64,000 nt of DNA from Apostichopus japonicus (GCF_037975245.1 NC_092567.1:9306714-9370713), one strand, 5' to 3'. Positions 1 through 12,793 are shown, counted from the first letter of the stretch. A program made the numbers and translations. The notes: generated by a model not told the origin, from the letters alone.

Positions 1-635
1 CTGATTTCTTAGTTATTAGCAATAAATTAATTATTATAATTTAGTTGTTATTGATAAATCGGTTAATTAATTATTACTAGTATATATTTCTTAGTAAATA
101 CTACTAAATGGTTGGCATAATTACCAAAATCCATGGCAATCAACATGCAAACTGCTGTGTTAAAGGTTTTTGGATTGCTATAAACAATACAACAGTCCTA
201 AAAATATACTGGTATACAAATTTCAGTACTCTTCAAAGGAAACACAAACAAGTAAACAAGTGCAGTTGTGCACTACATTCATCTCCAATAAAACAAGCAA
301 TCAAATTACTCTCGCTGAGGGGCTCTCCGTTTACAAGGTCATTAATTAGCATAATATTAGCTGCTGAATACTTGCTTCTGTCTTTATAACACATCACACA
401 CCTATATATATATATAGATATATTATTAACTGCTAACAGTTAACTATTTTTTATAGATTATATTTACAATGTCATAGAAATATGAAAATAATCTGATCTG
501 TTTTAATTAAATGAGAATGTACTTCTTAGAAACAATGGTGTGTTGTATGATTATCATCTACCTTATTGACTTGTGTTTTTAGCTTGAAATTGTCACATAT
601 ATATACTGAAAATTGTGTTTTATATAAATGCTGCC
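1..635. other. AT-rich stretch without a recognised gene
   Basis: AT-rich sequence with a short TA microsatellite near 403-422. The only open frame of note (108-389) has no recognisable domain and no splice context. I see nothing else here. Confidence 0.5.
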
Positions 636-1110
636 GCTTAACATACAGTAGGCGCAATCAATCCAGCCAACTTAACATACAACAGGCACATCCAATGCAG
701 TCAACTGGTAACTTAACATAAAACAGACACATTCAATGCAACCAACTGGTAATGTAACATACAGCAGACGCATTCAATGCAACCTACTGGTAACTTAACA
801 TACAGACGCATTCAATGCAGCCAATTGGTAACTTAACATACAACAGGCACATTTAATGCAGCCAACTGGTAACTTAACATAAAGCAGACGCATTCAATGC
901 AACCAACTGGTAACTTAACATACAACAGACGCATTCAATGCAGCCAACTGGTAACTTAACATACAACAGGCACATTTAATGTAACCAACTGGTAACTTAA
1001 CACACAACAGACACATTTATTGCAACCAACTGGTAACTTATCACACAACAGACACATTCAATCCAGCCAACTGGTAACTTAACACACAACAGACACATTC
1101 AATGCAGTCA
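636..1110. repeat. 41-bp minisatellite, about 11 copies
   Basis: Tandem units of about 41 bp built on AACTTAACATACAACAGACG followed by CATTCAATGCAACCAACTGGT. Units differ at a few sites (ACAGGCAC or ACAGACGC; GCAGCC or GCAACC). It lies downstream of the SLC45-like gene. No coding role is apparent. Confidence 0.9.
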
Positions 1111-2180
1111 CAAAAGAACAGGATGTAGATAAACCTTGATCGAAGCCAACATGGTATAATAAACTAGCTTCAATTATGAGCAACCCTTGACCTGTATGAG
1201 TTTGTGAACTCTTCTAGTATATAGGTAAACCTGTGCATGAACTTGCAGTTACCCAATACACTTGAGTACACTCATGTCAAAGGTAGGAAAAATATATTTA
1301 AAGTTCTCAGATTATAAAAAATTAATCAAATATAAATCTAATTATGAACAGTTTGTGAAAAAAGAATGCACATATGTAGAGATATATTTCAACGGTATCA
1401 TCACATACACGTTAGTGTATGCATAGAATACAGAAAAAAGTAATATATTTATAGGTATTATTTTCTTCCTCCTGACAGCTTACAAGAAGGACAAAATTTA
1501 CAGTCGAAAAATTGAGATGTTTGTTTTTAAGGATGACAACATCCAAAATATGAAATAAGACTCAAATTTATTAAGTATCAATATAGTTTGTAAATAAGTT
1601 ATACTTGTGAGTAGAAAGTGAGTAAAATTTCCATTTTAATACATAGCTACACCATGCCGAATCATAGCATTGCAATGACTTAAAATAAAAATATAAATGG
1701 AATGTAAGGACCCTGATCAAACTTAAAACTACGATGAATTCCATGGAATCATGGATTCCAAGAACAGATTTATTCTGTAAATAATGCCAGGAAAGGGAAA
1801 AGATACGTCTAGAAATAGTGGAATCCAATGAAATCTAATTAACAATTACACTCTTGTACTATAAGGTGTTCACATACAGTACATGAATGTGCAGAAAGTA
1901 TGTCAAATGTGACAAGATAGCAAGATGTAACAAGATTTACAACATAACTCTCGTATTCAGGTGTGGACAGTACTGTAGACATTATTGTATGACGTGTGTT
2001 GAGACTTGAAATATTCAAACACTTGGAATAGGACTGGACAACCAGCAAAGTGAGAAAGCTCATATATCCTGAGAAAACATCAAATGTAGATTTTCTGATA
2101 CCACAAATTACCGAACCAAAGCAGCTAACATGGAAACTCTACACACGATTTGAAGGAGCAACATTAATTACTAGCATTAG
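1111..2180. other. Unique AT-rich stretch, nothing recognised
   Basis: Two minus-strand open frames (1571-1828, 1839-2063) have no family resemblance and no conserved motifs, so I do not call them genes. The stretch lies beyond the likely 3' end of the SLC45-like gene. Confidence 0.4.
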
Positions 2181-2210
2181 TACTAGTATTAGGCTTGCCT
2201 AATACTAGTA
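2181..2210. repeat. Perfect 14-bp inverted repeat with 2-nt loop
   Basis: TACTAGTATTAGGC, then TT, then its exact reverse complement. It lies about 40 bp beyond the candidate poly(A) signal of the minus-strand transporter gene. It may form a hairpin in DNA or RNA; no function can be assigned. Confidence 0.8.
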
Positions 2211-2248
2211 GCTGTGACATTTCAGTCAGTGTTCCATTAGTCATTAAC

Positions 2249-2254
2249 TTTATT
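2249..2254 (-). terminator. Candidate poly(A) signal of the SLC45-like gene
   Basis: AATAAA on the minus strand, about 465 nt downstream of the stop codon at 2720. It is a canonical hexamer, but such hexamers are common in AT-rich DNA and I cannot verify use. Confidence 0.35.
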
Positions 2255-2719
2255 GCAAGTTAATAACTGAAATCATGATTAAACAGAACTCGAACCAGTG
2301 AGCTAAAGCCAGCACATTACAAGTTCCATCAAGTAAGCTATCCAGTGTTAATTTCTTTGCTGCCATGAAGTATCAGCCACTAATTTAAAACTAAACCAAA
2401 TAGCTCATTTCTGTACTGTATGTATTCAAAGAAACCGTTTACCATAAATTCAGTGTTATAGCCAGTATGCTTAGAATCACCAAATCTAATCAAAAATATA
2501 TCAATAAAATAGTACCAAGGAATCGAACCAAGAATGCAAGATTTGGACAAAATCATACATATAGTCTGGTAGCATTTTTCAATGTTTCATACACTATGTA
2601 AGCTAAATGCAGTCTTCCATTGGAATTATACTGTCTGTAGTACATGTTAATAGTAAATTAATCCAAACTACAAACACCAAGTCTGTTATAGTTATCTGTG
2701 TGACACAAAGATGGTTCGT

Positions 2720-2962
2720 CTACGAGACGAATGATCTTGCAGAGGAAGGATACTCAATGAACCAAACAGCAAAACAGCTTAACCAACTGAACAGAAAAGC
2801 ACAGACAATGTAAGTGACCGTTGTGGATGTCAGCTCCACAAGAATACCAAAGAATATTGATGCTAGTATCTCTGAGAGGATGAAACCACTGTCCAGAAGC
2901 GAGAAATCTGTGCCTTTGCCATGGAGATGTGAATGTTCCGGATTTAAGTCAGAGAAAAATAT
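2720..2962 (-). CDS. SLC45-like coding exon 3 with stop
   Basis: Acceptor TTTTGCAG. Codes for a short polar loop and the last two helices (LLDSGFILSEILASIFFG and the following hydrophobic stretch), ending in SFVS and TAG. The loop is much shorter than the corresponding human loop as I recall it. Confidence 0.88.
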   Translation of the reverse strand: MFFSDLNPEHSHLHGKGTDFSLLDSGFILSEILASIFFGILVELTSTTVTYIVCAFLFSWLSCFAVWFIEYPSSARSFVS

Positions 2963-5900
2963 CTGCAAAAGAGAATAAAAGACAATTTAGTATTTGAACG
3001 TTTGATGATAACCTGAGGATAGTTGGACGTTTATCACATTAAACTATAGTTTAAGCTTACAATGGTCTGCTGTTTGGTCAAAAAATGATATTTGAATTGA
3101 CAGATATTGGGTGCAGTTTGCAAGTTTTGGTAATAATAACTGAACTGACATCCATAAAGGCAACCTACTCTAGGAGTCTGTGTGTGGGCTAGATCTACAC
3201 TATGTGTCTGGATGTTTGGTTTTCTCAAATGAACCAACTTTCTTGAGATTTCAAATGAAGGTTTTTCAAAGAGTTAACCTCCGCTCTGAAATGAATGCAA
3301 ACAACACAAGAAGTTTCTGTTCAGTGAATTTGATGAAGGCAGACATTGCAATCATATTCAGCTGATTAATGTTTATACTAGAATGGATCCAGTATAGACA
3401 CTCTAGAGCACTATGGATACTACAGGTTGGTGTCCGGGAATAACTCCGGTTTACACTAGAATGGATCCAGTATAGACACTCTAGAGCACTATGGATACTA
3501 CAGGTTGGTGTCCATAAATACTTCCGGTTTACACTAGAATGGATCCAGTATAGACACTCTAGAGCACTATGGATACTACAGGTTGGTGTCCGGGAATAAT
3601 TCCGGTTTACACTAGAATGGATCCAGTATAGACACTCTAGAGCACTAAGGATACTACAGGTTGGTGTCGGGGAATAATTCCGGTTTACACTAGAATGGAT
3701 CCAGTATAGACACTCTAGAGCACTATGGATACTAATCCGGGAATAACTCCGGTTTACACTAGAATGGATCCAGTATAGACACTCTAGAGCACTAAGGATA
3801 CTACAGGTTGGTATCCGGGAATAACTCCGGTTTACACTAGAATGGATCCAGTATAGACACTCTAGAGCACTATGGATACTACAGGTTGGTATCCGGGAAT
3901 AACTCCGGTTTACACTAGAATGGATCCAGTATAGACACTCTAGAGCACTATGGATACTACAGGTTGGTATCTGGGAATAACTCCAGTTTACACTAAAATG
4001 GATCCAGTATAGACACTGCTATGGATACAACAGGTTGGTGTCTGGGGATAATTTTTCTGACATCACATGGCAAACTGCTTGACTAATTAACCAAACCTCA
4101 ACACTAATTCAAAAATATGAATAGTAATATATGTTTTGATAAAATGAAGAGATCCAGTTGATATACCCTGGGTGTGATTCTTGTAGTTTGTCAGGAGCCT
4201 AGAAGAACTTCTCATATATTTTGATAAAATGAGAATATTCAGTTACTATGCCCTGGGTGTGATTCTTGTAGTTTGTCAGGTACCTTGAAGCACTTCTCAT
4301 ATATCTTGATACAATGAGAATATTCAGTTAATATGCCCTGGGTGTGATTCTTGTAGTTTGTCAGGAGCCTAGAAGAACTTCTCATATATCATGATAAAAT
4401 GAGAATATTCAATTAATATGCCCTGGGTGTGATACTTGTAGTTTGTCAGGTACCTTGAAGGACTTCTCATATCGAATTAAAGAAAAAGATGATTAGGCTA
4501 GGATTTTATTAAATGAAACTACATACCTCACTGTTTTCGTGGTAACAGCTGAGTAAAGTATAAGGCACAGTGGAGGTTATAGCAGTTCCCAGACCTGTGC
4601 CTGCTGCTAGAAGGATTGTGAATGAAATGTTCCTGACAAACAGCATCATGCCTGTCAGCAGAGTGAATACCAGCATTCCCAGCATAAACACCCATCGCTC
4701 TCCAACACCACTCATTAACTGTTTCAAGAACAGAGAGGTGATTGCAGACACCACACTGTGCAGAAATAGACCCCAGCTACCCATACGTATGCCTGTAAAA
4801 GAGAACATGGACATTACCTAGGTGTTGCTTGTAGTGTACAGAAACTCTTAGTTTACAGACAAATTTCATTCCTTTAGACATTTCATCTAATGTAACACTC
4901 TACAATGTCCCTAAATAATCTGAAGGGGGTTTACTTTTCAAAGATTTAGCAAATTCTTACAGAAGCATGCATAAACTTGGGGTTTGTAGTGGATTCACTC
5001 ATTCAGGAGCTTCAGGTGAACATTTATTGTGCACTTAAGCTTTAGTAGTAACATATTCTAAGCATTCTGGTAACATTTGCATGTAATTCATATTTTATCA
5101 CTTCTGAGATAACAACACACTTGGAGTTTTTCACCAAAAGTTAACTTCCAAATGTTTCAAAACTTCTATGTATTTGTATCAGAATTAGACAAAGAGGTCA
5201 CAGGCAAAAATTAAAAAAGAAACTGCCTGGATCCTGTCTGGTAAAGACTTTAAAATGTGCAAGAAAAGGCAACTGATAGCAACAGGAAAGATGTATTATG
5301 ATTTATAATAACAAGAAACCCAAATAAGAAATGGACTTATGATTTAACACCAAAAGTCAAGAATGTAAAGACATATGCAGCACTAGTAAATTGTATCAAA
5401 CATAAATGGTTAATACATGTCTACTACACTACACTGTGTATTTTCATTTATTTGGTAAATTCTTAAGATTGTTTAACAGTATTGAATTGAATTGAATTTA
5501 TTGACCACAGTCGGAAAATCGGCTTACACAGGTCGTAAAAGAGTATCTGTAGCGGGCCCTAAGTGTACATGGTGGGCATAATCGCAGTTGTAAATGTGGT
5601 GCTCAAACAAGGGGTGTCTTGGGTCTTGCATGAATTGTTTCACTTTATTGCAAACCCTCTCAGGGTACTACTGTAGCACTCTGACGAAGGTAATTAAGTG
5701 ACCACCGATTACCCGCTAAGCAAGTACATTTGCATGTACAGTACATTCACTGCTTTAATATAACATTGAGAGTGTACTCACCTAAATCATACAAGTTCCT
5801 ATCCATGGATCCTTCGTCTGCTTCAGGGTTTCCTTTATAGAGTGTCTCCCCGACATAGTCTGTAAAGTAAAGTCTAAAGCCAAGGACAGCCGTATTAGAC

Positions 5901-6937
5901 AATAAGTTAGCTAGCCAAAGCTTCCTCAGGGCTCTTGGCATTGTTGTTAAACTAGCTAAAGTATCAGAGGTAGTTTTACCTATCCATCGGAAATAATATC
6001 TGACCAGTCTTGGACACAGGCACTTGAAAATACTGAATGGTAACATAAGTCTATGAAAGAAGTTGGCACGAGGCAAGATAGATGTTGGATGGGCGGAGGA
6101 AGAAGGAGGAATAAATATCCTAGAAGTATCACTAGATTTGGCTGGACTGACACCATTTTGAACAGGTAAGGGTGTGTTATGATTAGAAGTCAATTTTGTG
6201 AAAGAGTTTGATTTATTCCTGAAAACATCACTTTTTGTAGATGAAGAATTCCTGAGCTGGGGGTCATAGGCAATACTGAGTGAGATTCCAGAGGACAAGG
6301 TAAAAATAATACACAAAAGGACGAAAATACATTGTCTCTGGCCCCCTAGGAGAGAAGCGAGTGCGGTCTCATCCCAGTCAATTGAAAGTAACCAGTATCC
6401 AACACAGGCACCCACACTAAGTAGAAAGGTGAAGACAACAAATGATTTGTTATGGTGTTCATCACTTCGGCAAGGATCTGATAGCAACGACTCCATAGGG
6501 GTGAAGCTGAGCTGGGTCGATAGGTCAAAGGTAATGATGGCCACTGACAACATTATGAAGTTGGCACGAGCTGGTGACACAAAGTAAGCCACAGTTGATT
6601 CAGAGCTTAAGGGGAACGCCAAACAGATCATGGATAAAATGCACAAGATTCCCATTCCAAACAGGAAAGGTCTCCTCCTGCCATAACGGCTGGTACAATT
6701 ATCACTCATGGTACCCATCAATGGGAGCAGAAAGAGTGCTATCATGGGTCCGATGGAGATAATCATGCTCATACTGGTTTCCGAGACTCCTGCCTCCAAG
6801 AGGAGGGGAGGCAGGTATCCAAATGCAGCGGATGAGCATAGTTCCACTCCGCATGTCATTAAGTTAATCAAAACCAAGTATCGTAAGCTGAAGAGGTAAC
6901 TATCTGGAGGGCGGTTCAGTTCTTCCAGTTCATCCAT
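2720..6937 (-). CDS. SLC45-family transporter (SLC45A3/prostein-like), whole gene
   Basis: Three coding exons (6937-5782, 4792-4527, 2962-2720) join through GT-AG introns with matching phases into a 554-residue protein, close to the length I recall for vertebrate SLC45A3. SLC45 proteins are 12-helix major facilitator carriers for sugars or polyols, usually proton-coupled. Family marks: the loop motif RYGRRRP at residues 84-90, the YLPPLLLEAG segment after helix 1, an FTPMESLLSD segment, and LYFTDYVGETLYKGNP after the central loop. A long polar Ser-rich loop (about residues 235-340) separates the two six-helix halves. I place the start at the ATG at 6935-6937 because it is the first ATG in frame; the frame also runs upstream without one. 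The paralogue assignment within SLC45 is less certain than the family. Promoter and 5' UTR exons were not identified. Confidence 0.9.
3370..4045. repeat. 78-bp tandem array in SLC45-like intron 2, about 8.5 copies
   Basis: Units of about 78 bp containing ACTAGAATGGATCCAGTATA and GACACTCTAGAGCACTATGG. One unit is shortened near 3730. Copies are nearly identical, suggesting recent expansion. Confidence 0.92.
4120..4475. repeat. 85-bp tandem array in SLC45-like intron 2, about 4 copies
   Basis: Units of about 85 bp built on GAGAATATTCAGTTAATATG and CCCTGGGTGTGATTCTTGTAG. It starts about 75 bp from the 78-bp array and shares no visible sequence with it. Confidence 0.9.
4527..4792 (-). CDS. SLC45-like coding exon 2
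   Basis: 266 nt after a TTTTACAG acceptor, ending at a GTATGT donor. It codes for about three hydrophobic helices and restores phase 0. It includes IRMGSWGLFL and ends in YTLLSCYHENSE, matching the start of the loop before the last helices in SLC45A3. Confidence 0.9.
4793..5781 (-). other. SLC45-like intron 1
   Basis: 989-bp intron with no gene. A TTGAATTGAATTGAATTTATTG run at 5483-5502 begins a roughly 250-bp block (to about 5735) that looks like a dispersed repeat by texture, but I cannot name it. Confidence 0.5.
5782..6937 (-). CDS. SLC45-like coding exon 1
   Basis: Large exon coding about 385 residues: the N-terminal cytoplasmic tail, the first six membrane helices, RYGRRRP, the Ser-rich central loop and the first helix of the second half. 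It ends at a GTGAGT donor after GATTTAG, leaving phase 1 (split Gly codon). Confidence 0.9.
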
Positions 6938-7848
6938 TACAAAATCAGTAGTTCTACTCAATCAGTTGCCATGGTAGCACCATTGCCTGAAATCCTCAGA
7001 GAAATAATAAAATACTAAACTGATTAATGTCCAGTAACTTATCTATGATAAAACAAGCTTTGTTTACTTTGACCACCTAACCATGAACTGTGATCATCGT
7101 GTGTGTGACAACATCAAGTGCTTGAGTACGTAGTATAAACTGATCAACAGTTATAACAAATCTCTACAGAGGACAGCTGCATTCTCCCTTCCAAGAATGT
7201 TACTATTCTCAGATCATGGCTTGGTTTGATGGTTCTACAATGCCTTCATTCTCCAGAGATTCCTGTCCCAATATCTGTCTTCCAGTTTTCTTTAATAATC
7301 TATTGTTAGAAGGAGAGAAATTTATATTAAGACATTGCCCACTATGAGCATATTTCCACTGAAAATGGACATTGTAATGGGTACTGAATGATACCATTTG
7401 GTGTTTAAAAACATGTTGCTATTTGAAAGTCAGCAAGCAATTATTTCAATACATAATTATCTAGTCAAACATGCAATTATTCACTTCTTTTATTTTTTAT
7501 ATATATTTTTCCTTTTTGGTTCTATTCTATCCTGAGTGGCCGTCTTAGTAACCAGTCATTAATCAAATGCTTGGTGTGTATGTTATAACCATCTGTTTTC
7601 AATGAGTTATCTTTTATTACACAACACCTAATTATAATCCGGGCATTTGATTGGTCAATTGCTCGTCGATTGCATGCAAAATCCGCTCTATTGTACGCTA
7701 CGAAATAGAACCATGGGTTATACTTTTTTGGTAGCACTTTTTTCAATGGTAAGAGAGCAGAGAAACCTGTCTGTACAAAACAATCTGTTGCATGAGTGCA
7801 TTTTACATCCAATTATATCCAAATTTGAAGGTGTCGTATAAAACAAAT

Positions 7849-7969
7849 AATGAATGGTTTCCATTCGTGCAATAGTGCAAATATTTCATTCGTTGAAAGA
7901 CGTAATTTGTTCCATCTTTCAACTCATGAAATATTTGCACTATTGCACTCATCACCATTCATTATGTGT
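7849..7969. repeat. Long imperfect hairpin (about 50-bp arms)
   Basis: The left arm contains GTGCAATAGTGCAAATATTT and ends at TTGAAAGA; the right arm starts at TCTTTCAA and contains AAATATTTGCACTATTGCAC. The loop is about 14 nt. The shape suits a snap-back MITE, but flanking duplications were not established. Confidence 0.75.
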
Positions 7970-10405
7970 ATACTATTTACACCTGTAGATATGTTACTTT
8001 TCGTTCAATCAGTGATCAATAGATCCGCACAAACTTCAGCTTTAAAGAGACATTCCCGACAGCCAAAGGAATCGATACAGCACTCTATTTGAAAGCTTAG
8101 CACACATGCCACACAACATATTAGCTCTTCAACTTTCACCTGAAATCTGGGTACAATAACTTGTTATAACTGTACTTCTGTACAAGAGTTGTCACGCACT
8201 TGCAATTGAACACCAGCTGTGCAGTCTCTAGTAGTCTGATACTCTCAATTTATGTAAACTGAAACCAAAACATCAAACAGGAAATCTCTTTGCAGCCTTT
8301 TCTTTCTATCCATCAACTGCACAGCTGTGTACACTGCTACAGTATCAGAGAGTTAACTTTGCCAATTTTTAACGTTGACTTTTCAACTTGAAAATAAAAA
8401 ATTGTGAAAGAAAATTTTGCAGTTGTTTGCTGAAGTGGAAGTTCTTGCCAAGTAAGATCATCTTGGACTAGTAGTCACACTACCGAACCAAAAATCTCAA
8501 GAAACCAAAATTGAGTGCCTGATAAGGTTTCCTACACTAACCGAAAGCATTTATGCTACTTGTATACCAACACAGCATGTTGCGTCCACCATAATACTGC
8601 ATTCTACTCCACCTGTGAGTGATTTTATCATCAAGACATCCTCTGTAAACTCATCCTACATTGCAGGCTACTGTACTGTACTTACTGTACTTGCAAATAA
8701 TATCTAGAGGGCAATTCATGTAATTACAAATCACATCTCTTTCATGACTTTACTCTCAGCATCCTCATTTTGCTACAGTATGTACAGTATATACATCATT
8801 TGTTACAACAGTTAGTTTGAACTTGAATGTGACGATAGTGTTAGAGTTTGTGACACACTTTTTCTCACAATTTAGGTCAATTTTACCTTTGACCACAATT
8901 GGCCTTCAGGATCCCCCAAGCCCCCCTGCCCCCCACCCATAAACACCTTAATCTGTCTCATCATTCTCTATATATTGTGTGGTTTTTATCTTTTCCCTAC
9001 ATGTTGACTGGCAGACAATGCTTAACACCAAGTTTTAGGTTTCTTACCTTCCACCTCTTGACCTTTTGCTTTGACCTCATCAATCGATTGATGATCATTA
9101 GGCAAGAGTTTGCATGGTCAGGCAGCTACAGTACCCACCAAGTATGAACTTGATCTGACTTACGGTCTAGGAAGAGTTGGTGACAAGTTTTGACCCACTC
9201 ACTCACACCAACATACATAATTCCTCACATTTCTGATGTGGGATGAAGTACAATATATCTCATCTTCCTATACATTACATGTAGGAAGATAACAAGGTAA
9301 ATTTACAAATTTACAAATAACTCAAAAGTTCCCAAAGACCAGAATAGCCATAACCAACTACAAGTTGCCTACAGTAGTTGGAATCAAAAAAACTTTTTTA
9401 ATTCAGGACACATACTGCATAGTTCAACTTAGAATTCTTAGATCCTTATCCTAGGGTTAGAGCTTCTACCTGTCCATTTATACAAACAATGGTCTGTATA
9501 TTAGGATTTCTAGGTCATAGTGGGGTTGAAAATGTAACTTACAGTATGTGGCCCAGCAGCAATTTTCACACAAGCATTCATCAAAGTAACATGATTTTGT
9601 GAAGCTATCACATTAATGCATCAGTTTAGATGGACATTAATGAGTAGTTAAATGAAAATAGATTAGGAGATGCTGAGATATTGAATGAATGTTCCATGCA
9701 CTTGTTCAGGTTGGTCAGATAAGCAACAAGTGAAGATGCTTACAAATAGTCAACCTTTGACAAAGCTTTTGAAAGATTGTCTCTTCAACAATAACAAATG
9801 AACAGCATCCTTTCTTAGGCCCAAGTTATTTGCTACTGTTATTTGACTTTCCTTTCATGATGCACTCATAGTGCAGACCTGTCAAATCTCCCTGTTTTAC
9901 CAGAGTATCCCAGCTTCAAAAGCAATCTTAGGCTCACCTGACTTTAAGCACTCATGTCCTGGCAAAATTTGATTTCTCAAGAAATTTCAATCAGAAACGT
10001 TAGTGAGCAGATCTATGCGTGTGTATGATGGTATGCAGTAAATTTGAAACAGTAAGGGCATTAATGTTCTTTTAAAGGATAGAGTTAGCAGTGATGATGA
10101 TCTCCTTGATTTTGCACAGCTGTTTAGTTCCATCAGGACTTCAGCAATGTGATTTCATCGATAGTTTGACCAGATTGTGCCAGACATAGTTCTTAGGAAT
10201 TATAAAAGTAAAGGTCCAAAATCAAACTACTCGATTCAATGGAAAATTTCCCCAACATCGAGCATGAAGTGTAGGTATAATGCTGCTAAATGGAAAAAAT
10301 ATCCATGAGAGTGTCTCCAAGAACATAACTTCAGGATGTTTCTTAGTTTCACGGGGCAATTTTGGGTTTTTTTCGTTAAGGCTTTGTAGCTTGGTTGTGA
10401 CTGAA

Positions 10406-10437
10406 CATGGATCTATTAGCTCACTAATAGATCCATG
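10406..10437. repeat. Perfect 14-bp stem, 4-nt loop inverted repeat
   Basis: CATGGATCTATTAG, then CTCA, then the exact reverse complement. Isolated in non-coding sequence. Confidence 0.8.
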
Positions 10438-10580
10438 GACTGAAGCAGTTGTTACAATTTGAAGTTCAATTAGGTAACTGCAGTATTTATCAATGTACAG
10501 TAGCTACATATACAGTATCTAATACAGTAGACTACACGAATTTAGGGGACAAATGAAGTTACTGTACCTTACACCATTAA

Positions 10581-10600
10581 TCCCCCCCCCCCCCCCCCAT
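10581..10600 (+). repeat. Poly(C) run
   Basis: An uninterrupted run of about 17 C on the plus strand. Confidence 0.85.
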
Positions 10601-11243
10601 TATACTACTTTAGGCCCAACTAGTTTCACGCTTTTGTCCTTTGCCTAGCCTAGACAAGTCATGAATCTAGCGGCTTCACCGCTAGCCTATGTAAAATCTT
10701 TGCTAGGTACTATGCTTGACTAGTGTCGGTTAATAAGAATAAGGTTAGGTCTAAACGAATCGAATAATGTCAGTAAATTATTATAGGCCTGGCCTAGACC
10801 TGACTTAGGCTACCTTACCTTAGCTCCGCTTGTAAGTTGTTAGGCCTAACGTTACAATAACCTAGCCTTATTCCTCTCAAATTCAATGTAAAAATATCGA
10901 AATTTCCAATCACTGTTGAAGGATACCCAGTGATTCTTGGTAAGGGCTGGCTCGAAATACACAGTGCGACAATCCGGTACATCTTTGTGGTGGGTTTAGA
11001 TTTTATGCAGGCTCAACGATGTTTACAGTTGCCGTGCAACGTTATGCATCCCGCAGCTGCCTGTACTATAGTCGCTGGAGACACGTATGCTGTACTAGCT
11101 TGACAACCGTGAACAGTACGAACGACTAACTATCGACAAAGTAGGATGTTTGCACTGTGATGTGACCTCGGCTAAACTAGTATAAACTCAAAGTCACGGC
11201 TAACAGCGATTAAAGATTTTCATGGCAAACTGAACAGCCTAAC

Positions 11244-12793
11244 TTAAAGGCATTGAAGACACGCGTCAAGAAGTGAACTTTCTGTTGTTTGCAAGTGACG
11301 TTTTGTTCGTGACGCTACAAAATGCAAACATTAATGAAACGTGATAACTTTTGTCATCTTTGGCTGGACCTGGGGTGTCGTTTGTTTAATGTGCTGTGGG
11401 TATTGACCGTAGCTGTATGTACTGACTGTACACTAGTGTCTAATTACCGACGGTAGCAAGCCTTGTGTGTATTTTCTGGGATCGATGGTAGTGTTTAACA
11501 CTTCTGTTACACCTCATTCGAAACAAGGTCAAATTACCGGCATTAGACGTTTCTTTTTGCGCGAGTCTTCGTACCCTTTAATAAGTAGTTACATGCGAGT
11601 ATGATCTGAAAATAAAACGTGTGAGTGTGAAAGCCTTCAAAGGCTTGTAGGTCACTTCATTTTGCAATGTACGTCATCAGGTACTAATTAAAAATACTAA
11701 TTAATATATAATTCTTCCAATTGTGATAATACAAATAAATGAAATAATATGGACATGTAAGTGACCGCTGTCAGTTTTGCTAGTATCGATATCCAAGGGC
11801 GGCGGAAGCATTTTTAATCTGGGGGGGCACCGACATCAAAGGGCACTTTGCAGAAATTTGATTGGACTGATGCAGCCTTATATTTAGTACCCTTTATAAC
11901 TCTTATCTTATTTGTGTATACACAGCACTCCATCAATGCCCCAAGCCCCCCCCCCCCCCCCCAAAGGAAAATATGCATACTATCATGTGAAATCATGTTA
12001 GTTGCTAATGTAGGAATCTTCCGAATTAGACTTTATTCCTTGTTAATATCTTAAAAAAATTGTTTCCATTCAAAAAGGCTTTGAGTTTGACCCACAGAAA
12101 TTCATTAAAAGTCAGGGGCATAGCCAGGATTAGCAAAGTTGTATGCACGGCTATCTGAGCGGAGCGCCACCATAGGTTGGCGCGGAGCGTACAAGAAAAT
12201 TTTTGGTTTTACAATGCCCTCAGATGGCCGGAAACGGCCCTTCCCGAGTGTTCATTCTGGTTCCCTGGCCTCTTGCTGACTTGAGACACCTCAATTTTTA
12301 TGTAGAAAAAGGGCACATTTTTAACCTGAGGAAAAGTGGGGGGGCACGTGCCCCCTGTGCCCCCCCGGTTCCGCCGCCCTTGTCGATATCAGTCTCTTAG
12401 ACACGAAACTTTCGCGGCTTCTTTGAGGAAAATATTTCAGAAAAAGGTCAGAGGACCTCATCAGTTCAAAATACATTTCAAGGCTACAGACAAAAACACA
12501 CAAATACAAAACGTACTGTATTGTTTCATATGTCGTCTAATATTAAACCAGTGGTCCGAAAACTTGTATAGGCCCAGGAACTTCCATGAGGACTAAGCCA
12601 CAACCCACCAGACCTCACCCCTCAAAATCAATGAGAAAGATATGAGAGCAAGCTAGGAATAAAGACGCCAGCAGGCCATTCATTACTGTCTGCATTTTGT
12701 AGCGACACAAACAAAACGTCACTTGCAAGCAACAGAAAGTTAACTTTTTCAGATGGCCGCACATGATTTGGGGTGAGTCTTCAATGCCTTTAA
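11244..12793. mobile_element. TTAA-flanked DNA element with long inverted ends
   Basis: Bounded by TTAA at 11244-11247 and 12790-12793. Both ends begin AGGCATTGAAGAC and stay similar for roughly 100 bp inward (TTTGCAAGTGACGTTTTGTT, CGCTACAAAATGCA). TTAA duplications are typical of piggyBac and Kolobok type elements. No transposase is visible, so it is a non-autonomous element. A hAT-type MITE sits inside it at 11794-12382. Confidence 0.8.
11794..12382. mobile_element. hAT-type MITE, 589 bp
   Basis: Ends are perfect inverted repeats, CAAGGGCGGCGGAA. It is flanked by an exact 8-bp duplication TCGATATC at 11786-11793 and 12383-12390. Eight-bp duplications and short GGGCGG-type ends fit the hAT superfamily. 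It is non-coding and nested in the TTAA-flanked element. Confidence 0.85.

Larger units (their letters stand above)
6962..10580. other. Upstream region of the SLC45-like gene, no gene recognised
   Basis: No open frame here has recognisable domains. It probably includes 5' UTR or promoter sequence of the minus-strand transporter gene, but I cannot place a promoter. Two hairpins inside it are listed separately. Confidence 0.4.

Noticed and set aside
6938-6961. Eight extra N-terminal residues of the SLC45-like protein
   Set aside because: That extension would start at TTG. The first in-frame ATG at 6937 gives an ordinary length for the family.
11848-12596. Pro-rich plus-strand frames
   Set aside because: They arise from C runs and G/C-rich ends of the hAT-type MITE.
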